Assembly (NCBI GenBank): GCA_035518635.1
Contig: DATIXI010000006.1
Location: forward strand, 8,859-72,858
Direction of reading: 5' to 3'
Length of the DNA stretch: 64,000 nt
Origin: AC-32 sp035518635
GTDB taxonomy: Bacteria; Actinomycetota; Thermoleophilia; Gaiellales; Gaiellaceae
Below, one piece after another: positions 59,267-64,000 of this stretch (the stretch's first letter is position 1; every line of letters starts with the position of its first letter). A program made the position numbers and the translations under genes. Below the pieces are notes generated by a model, which saw only the letters and a program-made list of their open reading frames with translations, had not been told where the DNA came from and did not search any database.

Positions 59267-59629
59267 GTGCAGTACATGCTTCTGATCTACGGAGCCGAGG
59301 ACGGCTGGGAGTCGATGAGCGAGGAGGAGCGCGGCCAGGTCTTCCAGGCCTACGTCGCGTTCACGAAGGAGCTCCAGGACGCAGGCGCGATGGTCGCAGG
59401 GGATGCGCTCGACTCGACTCAGACGGCCACCACCGTCAGGGTGAAGAACGACGAGACACTGACCACCGACGGCCCGTTCGCGGAGACGAAGGAGCAGCTC
59501 GGCGGCTACTACCTGATCGAGGCCAACTCACTCGACGAGGCAATCGAGTGGGCGGCGAAGGTCCCGGCAGCCCGCCACGGCTCGGTCGAGGTGCGGCCGG
59601 TGATGGTCTTCGAGGAGGACGGCTCGTAG
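59267..59629 (+). CDS. YCII/DGPF-domain protein
   Basis: 120 residues. YMLLIYGAEDGWESMSEEE opens a YCII-like ferredoxin fold and TTDGPFAETKEQLGGYYLIEA carries the DGPF signature. Such proteins are conserved neighbours of ECF42 sigma factors; their biochemical role is unknown. GTG 59267 has AGGAGG (59256-59261) at five-base spacing and TACCCT at 59237-59242 as a -10, so unlike many neighbours this gene has a conventional leader. The stop is TAG followed by a second TAG. Confidence 0.88.
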   Translation: MQYMLLIYGAEDGWESMSEEERGQVFQAYVAFTKELQDAGAMVAGDALDSTQTATTVRVKNDETLTTDGPFAETKEQLGGYYLIEANSLDEAIEWAAKVPAARHGSVEVRPVMVFEEDGS

Positions 59630-60807
59630 TAGAGAACGTCTTCCGGGAGGAGTGGGGGCGTACCCTCGCGATCCTGGCGCGCTCGCTCGGCGACGTGGAG
59701 CTCGCGGAGGACGCCGTCCAGGAGGCTTTCGCGGCCGCGCTGGAGCGCTGGCCCAGCGAGGGCGCCCCCGAGAATCCCCGCGCGTGGCTGCTGACGACAG
59801 CGCGCAACCGGGCGATCGACCGGATCCGGCGCGAGCGGACGCTCCGGCGCAAGACGGAGCTGCTGGCCGCGCTCGAGCCCGACCGCGCAGACGAGGAGGA
59901 CGAGACGATTCCCGACGAACGCTTGAGCCTGATCTTCGCGTGCTGCCATCCAGCACTTGCCCGGGAAGCGCAGGTCGCGCTGACGCTTCGCACCCTCGGC
60001 GGGTTGACGACGGAGGAGATCGCCCGCGCGTTCCTCGTCCCCGAGGCGACGATGGCCCAGCGGCTCGTGCGGGCAAAGCGGAAGATACGGGCCGCGGGGA
60101 TCCCGTTTCGCGTTCCGCCCGACCACCTGCTGCCGGAACGGCTGGGGACGGCGCTCGCCGTCGTCTACCTGATCTTCAACGAGGGCTACGGGCCGCCGCC
60201 CCGCGCGGAGCTCTGCGACGAGGCGATCCGGCTCGGGAAGGTCCTCGCGGTGCTGATGCCCGACGAGCCGGAGGTGCTCGGCCTGCTCGCGCTGATGCTG
60301 CTGCACGACGCTCGCCGCGAGGCGCGGATCGACGCGGCCGGCGGGCTCGTCCTGCTGGGCGAGCAGGACCGGGAGCTCTGGGACGAGGACCGGATCGGCG
60401 AGGGTCGGCGGGCGCTCGAGCGGGCGCTCCCCCTGCGGGCGCCGGGGCCGTACCAGCTCCAGGCCGCGATCGCGTCGCTCCACCTCGAGCCGGAGACGGA
60501 CTGGCCGCAGATCGCAGCCCTCTACGGGCGGCTGGCCTGCTACACGCCCTCGCCCGTCGTGGAGCTGAACCGCGCGGTCGCGGTCGCCATGGCGGTGGGC
60601 CCCGAGGCCGGGCTGGCGTTGATCGACCGCATCGAGGGCCTCGACCGCTACCGGCACCTGCATTCGGCTCGAGCCGACCTCCTGCGGCGACTCGAGCGCG
60701 GCGACGAGGCGGCCGAGGCGTACGTACGGGCGCTCGAGCTCGCTTCGCAGCCTGCGGAGCGCGAGTTCCTGGAGCGGAGGCTCTCCGACGTACGATCGTC
60801 CGCGTGA
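59548..60807 (+). CDS. ECF42-type sigma factor with TPR-like C-terminal extension; start uncertain
   Basis: Up to 419 residues. Sigma region 2 is FREEWGRTLAILARSLGDVELAEDAVQEAFAAALERWP with NPRAWLLTTARNRAIDRIRRE, region 4 is EAQVALTLRTLGGLTTEEIARAFLVPEATMAQRLVRAKRKI. The last 220 residues (ALAVVYLIFNEGYGPP onward, LGLLALMLLHDARREAR, RALELASQPAEREFLERRL) are the helical extension typical of ECF42, which may replace an anti-sigma factor. The only canonical start upstream of region 2 is GTG 59548, 82 bases inside the YCII gene; the expected start around 59626-59640 offers only GTA, GAG, AAC and GTC codons. Confidence 0.85.
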   Translation: MGGEGPGSPPRLGRGAAGDGLRGGRLVVENVFREEWGRTLAILARSLGDVELAEDAVQEAFAAALERWPSEGAPENPRAWLLTTARNRAIDRIRRERTLRRKTELLAALEPDRADEEDETIPDERLSLIFACCHPALAREAQVALTLRTLGGLTTEEIARAFLVPEATMAQRLVRAKRKIRAAGIPFRVPPDHLLPERLGTALAVVYLIFNEGYGPPPRAELCDEAIRLGKVLAVLMPDEPEVLGLLALMLLHDARREARIDAAGGLVLLGEQDRELWDEDRIGEGRRALERALPLRAPGPYQLQAAIASLHLEPETDWPQIAALYGRLACYTPSPVVELNRAVAVAMAVGPEAGLALIDRIEGLDRYRHLHSARADLLRRLERGDEAAEAYVRALELASQPAEREFLERRLSDVRSSA

Positions 60808-61670
60808 CGGCCGAGCCGATCCGTTACGGCTGTCTGTCGATGACCGGCGAGCTGCGGCGGGTGCTGGTGCGGCCGCCTCGCGCAGGCGACCTCCACGGCT
60901 GGCAGGGCTGCGGCTGGCGCGCTGCACCGGACCCGGCCGGGATCGTGCGGGAGCACGAAGCGCTGTGCGCGCATCTGGAGGAAGCCGGGGTCGAGGTGGT
61001 CGTCACGCAGTCGCCGGCCGAGGGCAATCCTGACGCGATCTACGTCTACGACCCGGTGCTGGTCGCAGACGAGGGCGCGATCCTGCTCAACCCGGGCAAA
61101 GAGTGCCGCCGCGGGGAGCCCGCGGCCCTGGCTGCCGACCTCGAGCGCGCCGGTGTCGCGATAGTCGGGCGGCTGGAGGGCGCGGCGCACGCGGAGGGCG
61201 GCGACTTCCTCCGGCTCGACCTGAACACGCTCCTGGTCGGCCGCGGCTACCGGACGAACGATGCCGGGATCGTCGCGGTGCGGCTGCTCCTCCCCGCCCT
61301 GGAGGTGATCGCGTTCGATCTGCCGCACTGGCGCGGCCGCGGCGAGGTGATGCACCTGCTCTCGCTGCTCAGTCCCCTCGCGCCCGACCTCGTGGTCGCG
61401 TACCCGCCGCTCCTGCCGGTCAGGCTCGCAGAGCTGCTCGAGGCCCGCGGCATCGAGATCGTGCCGGTGCCCGACGAGGAGTTCGAGTCCATGGGACCGA
61501 ACGTCCTCGCCCTCGCCCCGCGGGTGGCGCTGGCGGTGGACGGGAACCCCGAGACACGGAAGCGCCTCGAGCGGGCGGGGGTCGAGGTCGAGGTCTACGC
61601 GGGCGAGGAGCTCTCGAAGGGCGACGGTGGGCCGACCTGCCTCACCCAGCCGCTCCTCCGAGCCGGCTGA
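60804..61670 (+). CDS. DDAH/arginine-deiminase superfamily amidinohydrolase
   Basis: 288 residues. LRRVLVRPPRAGDLHGWQG begins the beta-propeller fold; GAAHAEGGDFLRLD contains the guanidino-binding acidic pair region, GRGEVMHLLSLLSPLAPDLVV the catalytic His, and GDGGPTCLTQPLLRAG the nucleophilic Cys near residue 281. Family members hydrolyse dimethylarginine, arginine or act as amidinotransferases. GTG 60804 overlaps the sigma-factor stop as GTGA, and TACGAT (60791-60796) ends seven bases upstream, so it can also be transcribed alone without a leader. Converges with the next gene, overlapping its end by 29 bases. Confidence 0.88.
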   Translation: MTAEPIRYGCLSMTGELRRVLVRPPRAGDLHGWQGCGWRAAPDPAGIVREHEALCAHLEEAGVEVVVTQSPAEGNPDAIYVYDPVLVADEGAILLNPGKECRRGEPAALAADLERAGVAIVGRLEGAAHAEGGDFLRLDLNTLLVGRGYRTNDAGIVAVRLLLPALEVIAFDLPHWRGRGEVMHLLSLLSPLAPDLVVAYPPLLPVRLAELLEARGIEIVPVPDEEFESMGPNVLALAPRVALAVDGNPETRKRLERAGVEVEVYAGEELSKGDGGPTCLTQPLLRAG

Positions 61671-62100
61671 GCGCGAGGTCGACGGCCTCGGACGGCGACC
61701 AGGCGCGCGGCACCCCGTCCACGGCGAGGCCCGGCTCGAGGATCACCACCGGCCGCCCGAGCCGCGAGGCGAAGCCGATCTCCGTCAGCGTCCCCCAGCT
61801 CCCGCCGACCGCGATCACCGCGTCGCCCGTGGCGACGACCGCAAGGTTGCGCGCATGGCCGGTCCCCGTCACGACGACGTGGTCGGTCCACTCGTTCGCG
61901 TCGGCGCGGCTCTCGCCCGGCAGGATCCCGATCGTCGCGCCGCCCGCCTGCTTCGCACCACGTGCCGCGGCGGCCATGACCTCGCCGAGCCCGCCGGTGA
62001 CGACCGTGCAGCCTCGCTCGGCGAGCAGGCGCCCGACCTCCTCGGCCAGACCCTCGTGCTCGGCTCCGCTGCCGATCACCGCGACCTGAACTGACGGCAC
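61642..62100 (-). CDS. TIGR00725/LOG-like putative lysine decarboxylase-fold protein
   Basis: 152 residues. A Rossmann-like fold with VQVAVIGSGAEHEG at the N terminus, VVTGGLGEVMAAAARGAKQAGGATIGILPGE, and IAVGGSWGTLTEIGFA, where the GGxGTxxE of the LOG/'lysine decarboxylase' family appears as GGSWGTLTE. LOG enzymes release cytokinin-like bases from nucleotides; this shorter TIGR00725 branch is uncharacterised. GTG 62100 is fixed by TACTAT (62107-62112) six bases upstream. Its last 29 bases overlap the DDAH-like gene on the other strand. Confidence 0.82.
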   Translation of the reverse strand: MPSVQVAVIGSGAEHEGLAEEVGRLLAERGCTVVTGGLGEVMAAAARGAKQAGGATIGILPGESRADANEWTDHVVVTGTGHARNLAVVATGDAVIAVGGSWGTLTEIGFASRLGRPVVILEPGLAVDGVPRAWSPSEAVDLALSRLGGAAG

Positions 62101-62105
62101 AGCGC

Positions 62106-62112
62106 GATAGTA
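62106..62112. promoter_or_regulatory. symmetric bidirectional -10 element
   Basis: GATAGTA reads GATAGT toward the GNAT gene (six bases before GTG 62118) and TACTAT toward the LOG-like gene (six bases before GTG 62100). The intergenic region is 17 bp and the geometry is exactly mirrored. Confidence 0.5.
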
Positions 62113-62117
62113 GAGAG

Positions 62118-62870
62118 GTGAGCAGCGACCTCGCACGCGCGTACGCGTTTCTCGACCGCGGCGACACCTACGTCACCCGGACCGAGCCGTCGACCGTGGG
62201 AACGGCCGGCTACCTCGACGAGCTGCCGAGGAGGCTCGACGCGAACTTCCTGCGCGTCGAGCGGGAGGCCGGGCCTGAGGAAGTGGCCTCCGAGGCGACG
62301 CGGCTCGAGCGCCGGATGATCATCGTCCCGGATCCCGAGCACGGCGAGCGGCTGGCCCCGTTCTTCGAGCGACGCGGCTGGCAGATCCACCGGGTCGTGA
62401 TCATGGTGCAGCGCCGCGAGCCCGAGCGCAGCGCCGACCTCGGCCTCGTCCGTGAGGTCGCCGAGGAGGACCTGCGACAGGCGCGGCTGCGGGTCAACGC
62501 CGGCTTCCCGTGGGGCAGGCCCGAGGTCATGGCCCAGCTGTTCGCAGGGAAGCACGTGATCGCGGGACAGGTCGAGGCCCGCTTCTTCGCAGTCGTCGCC
62601 GAGGGCGAGGTCGTCAGCTACGCGGACCTCTACCAGGACGGCACGGACGCGCAGGTCGAGGACGTCGGAACGCTTCCGGAGCACCGCGGCAACGGCTACG
62701 CGACCGCCGTCACCCTGGCCGCGATCGCGGCCGCGAGAGAGGCGGGCGCGACCTTCGTCTTCCTGGTCGCGGACCACGACGACTGGCCGAAGAAGCTGTA
62801 CGAGAAGCTCGGCTTCGACGAGCTCGGCTACTACGTCAAGTTCGTGGACGTGCGCGGCGCCGACGGATGA
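62118..62870 (+). CDS. GNAT-family N-acetyltransferase
   Basis: 250 residues. The C-terminal half is the GNAT core: VEARFFAVVAEGEVVSYADLYQDG, AQVEDVGTLPEHRGNGYATAVTLAAIAAAREAG with the acetyl-CoA pyrophosphate loop (R-G-N-G-Y-A), and FVFLVADHDDWPKKLYEKLGFDEL. The N-terminal 110 residues form a degenerate second GNAT-like lobe (FLRVEREAGPEEVASEATRLERRMIIVPD). Acceptor unknown. GTG start leaderless-type; the TGA overlaps the next ATG. Confidence 0.85.
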   Translation: MSSDLARAYAFLDRGDTYVTRTEPSTVGTAGYLDELPRRLDANFLRVEREAGPEEVASEATRLERRMIIVPDPEHGERLAPFFERRGWQIHRVVIMVQRREPERSADLGLVREVAEEDLRQARLRVNAGFPWGRPEVMAQLFAGKHVIAGQVEARFFAVVAEGEVVSYADLYQDGTDAQVEDVGTLPEHRGNGYATAVTLAAIAAAREAGATFVFLVADHDDWPKKLYEKLGFDELGYYVKFVDVRGADG

Positions 62871-64000
62871 GCCGGCCCGGCAGGCACCGGGTGGTCGTCG
62901 TCGGAGGCGGGTTCGGCGGGCTCAATGCGGTGCGCGGCCTGCGCCGAGCGCCCGTCGAGGTCACTCTCATCGACCGGCAGAACTTCCACCTCTTCCAGCC
63001 GCTCGCCTACCAGGTGGCGACCGGCGCGCTCTCTCCGGCCGAGATCGCCTCGCCGCTGCGGGCCGTGTTCAAGCGTCAGAAGAACGTCCGCGTGCTGCTC
63101 GCCGAGGTGACCGGATTCAATCTCGAGCGCCGGGCGGTGATCGCCGATCTGGCAAACGGCGACAAGGGCGCGGCGATCGACTACGACACGCTCGTCGTCG
63201 CCGGCGGCTCGCATTACTCGTACTTCGGCCACGACGACTGGCGGGAGAGCGCGCCCGAGCTCAAGTCGCTCGCCGGCGCCCTGGAGATCCGCGGGCGGAT
63301 CCTCACCGCCTTCGAGGCGGCAGAGGCCGAGACCGACGAGGCGCGTCGGCAGGCCTGGCTCACGTTCGTGGTCGTCGGGGCCGGCCCGACCGGCGTCGAG
63401 ATGGCAGGGCAGATCGCCGAGCTCGCTCGCGACACGCTGCGCCGCGACTTCCACGACATCGACACGCGGAGCGCGCGGGTGCTGATCGTCGAGGCACTCG
63501 ACCGCGTCCTGACGAGCTTCCCTGAGTCACTCTCCCGAAAGGCTGCCCGTTCGCTCGAGCAGCTCGGCGCGACACCGCTCGTCGGCCACACCGTCGTCGA
63601 CATCACGCACGACTCGGTGGCGATCCGCGATCCCGACGGTGAGACTGAGCGCATCCGGACGCGCACGGTGATCTGGGCCGCGGGAGTCACGGCGTCCGAG
63701 CTCGCGGGATCGCTGGCCGAGGCCGCCGGCCTCGAGGTCGACCGCGCGGGACGCGTGACCGTGAGGTCGGACCTCACCCTGCCGGGCCATCCCGAGGTCC
63801 TCGCGCTCGGCGACATGGTCCGGGTGCAGGGCAGCGATGGCGAGATCCAGCCGCTCCCCGGGCTGGCGCCGGTCGCGATGCAGGAGGGCCGTCATGCGGC
63901 CGAATTGATCAAAGATCGAACGCGCGGGAGGGAACCTCGGCCGTTCCACTACGTCGACAAGGGCAACCTCGCCACGATCGGCCGCTCCAAGGCGGTCGCC
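62867..64000 (+). CDS. ndh: type II NADH dehydrogenase, partial at 3' side
   Basis: 378 residues before the window ends. FAD site VVVVGGGFGGLNAVRGLRR (residues 9-27), the conserved NFHLFQPLAYQVATGALSPAEIASPLRAVF, NAD site FVVVGAGPTGVEMAGQIAEL about 166-185, VIWAAGV, and the second FAD motif LALGDMVRVQG. This is the non-proton-pumping NADH:quinone oxidoreductase, feeding electrons toward the caa3 branch through quinone. The typical C-terminal membrane-binding region would begin after GNLATIGRSKAVA, where the window ends. ATG 62867 overlaps the GNAT stop. Confidence 0.93.
   Translation, partial: MSRPGRHRVVVVGGGFGGLNAVRGLRRAPVEVTLIDRQNFHLFQPLAYQVATGALSPAEIASPLRAVFKRQKNVRVLLAEVTGFNLERRAVIADLANGDKGAAIDYDTLVVAGGSHYSYFGHDDWRESAPELKSLAGALEIRGRILTAFEAAEAETDEARRQAWLTFVVVGAGPTGVEMAGQIAELARDTLRRDFHDIDTRSARVLIVEALDRVLTSFPESLSRKAARSLEQLGATPLVGHTVVDITHDSVAIRDPDGETERIRTRTVIWAAGVTASELAGSLAEAAGLEVDRAGRVTVRSDLTLPGHPEVLALGDMVRVQGSDGEIQPLPGLAPVAMQEGRHAAELIKDRTRGREPRPFHYVDKGNLATIGRSKAVA

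Overview
The window is high-GC (roughly 70 percent by eye), gene-dense, single-contig bacterial chromosome with no sign of phage, plasmid, insertion sequence or CRISPR. Gene content points to a free-living aerobic actinobacterium, most likely of the deep class Thermoleophilia (Gaiellales/Solirubrobacterales type). This rests on an A2-type caa3 oxidase, an actinobacterial SUF system with SufU and a Rieske ferredoxin, an ECF42-type sigma factor beside a DGPF/YCII protein, a tRNA gene without encoded CCA, and very common GTG starts. The lineage is an inference; no rRNA lies in the window.

Layout. Bases 1-3.7 kb: tail of an FMN hydroxy-acid dehydrogenase, an unknown secreted protein, an atypical SDR, an O-methyltransferase flanked by two possible mini-ORFs, and tag. 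3.7-11.1 kb: a SUF iron-sulfur locus split into sufCBD and sufS-sufU-Rieske by an opposite-strand pair: a cytochrome c lipoprotein fused to an unusual Cys/His repeat domain, and a methyltransferase. 11.2-14.7 kb: tatA-tatC, adenosine deaminase, a TPR membrane protein and a diheme cytochrome c. 14.7-19.8 kb (minus): caa3 oxidase ctaC-ctaD-ctaE interleaved with three copies of a universal-stress-like domain. 19.9-23.8 kb: an Orn/Lys/Arg-type decarboxylase, a cupin, a lipoprotein and tRNA-Lys(CUU). 23.8-27.7 kb: nucleotide-sugar genes (UDP-GlcNAc 2-epimerase, 6-dehydrogenase, oxidoreductase, acetyltransferase). 27.7-34 kb: a secreted subtilase coupled to a SpoIID-domain protein, and dTDP-rhamnose genes rmlB / rmlA-rmlC-rmlD. 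34-41 kb: an MMPL transporter with an operator-like promoter, hsp20-lon, a small membrane protein and an M23 peptidase. 41-44 kb: znuABC with divergent zur. 44-51 kb: paired half-size TauE/SafE genes, otsB, an EamA exporter, a Nudix hydrolase, a PLP decarboxylase, polX, a glycosyltransferase and thioredoxin. 51-55 kb: thiD-thiM-thiE-thiL under a TPP riboswitch, followed by an orphan DppB-type permease. 55-64 kb: a DUF1998-type helicase, a membrane protein of unknown function, a HExxH protein, YCII/ECF42, a DDAH-like enzyme, a LOG-like protein, a GNAT and the start of a type II NADH dehydrogenase.

The most distinctive feature is the window-wide architecture. Many genes have a TANNNT-like -10 hexamer ending only 6-9 bases before the start codon, so leaderless mRNAs seem to be common. 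At seven divergent loci the two -10 elements overlap on the same 7-10 bp, and three divergent pairs have start codons separated by only 17-19 bp. Seven of fourteen convergent pairs overlap by exactly four bases with a shared stop (CTAG in six). Two interspersed 17-bp palindromes (8 bp - T - 8 bp) each have one copy at a convergent gene end and one copy read in frame inside a conserved gene. No gap between features exceeds about 260 bp. The largest (2083-2338) holds a terminator and a possible mini-gene.
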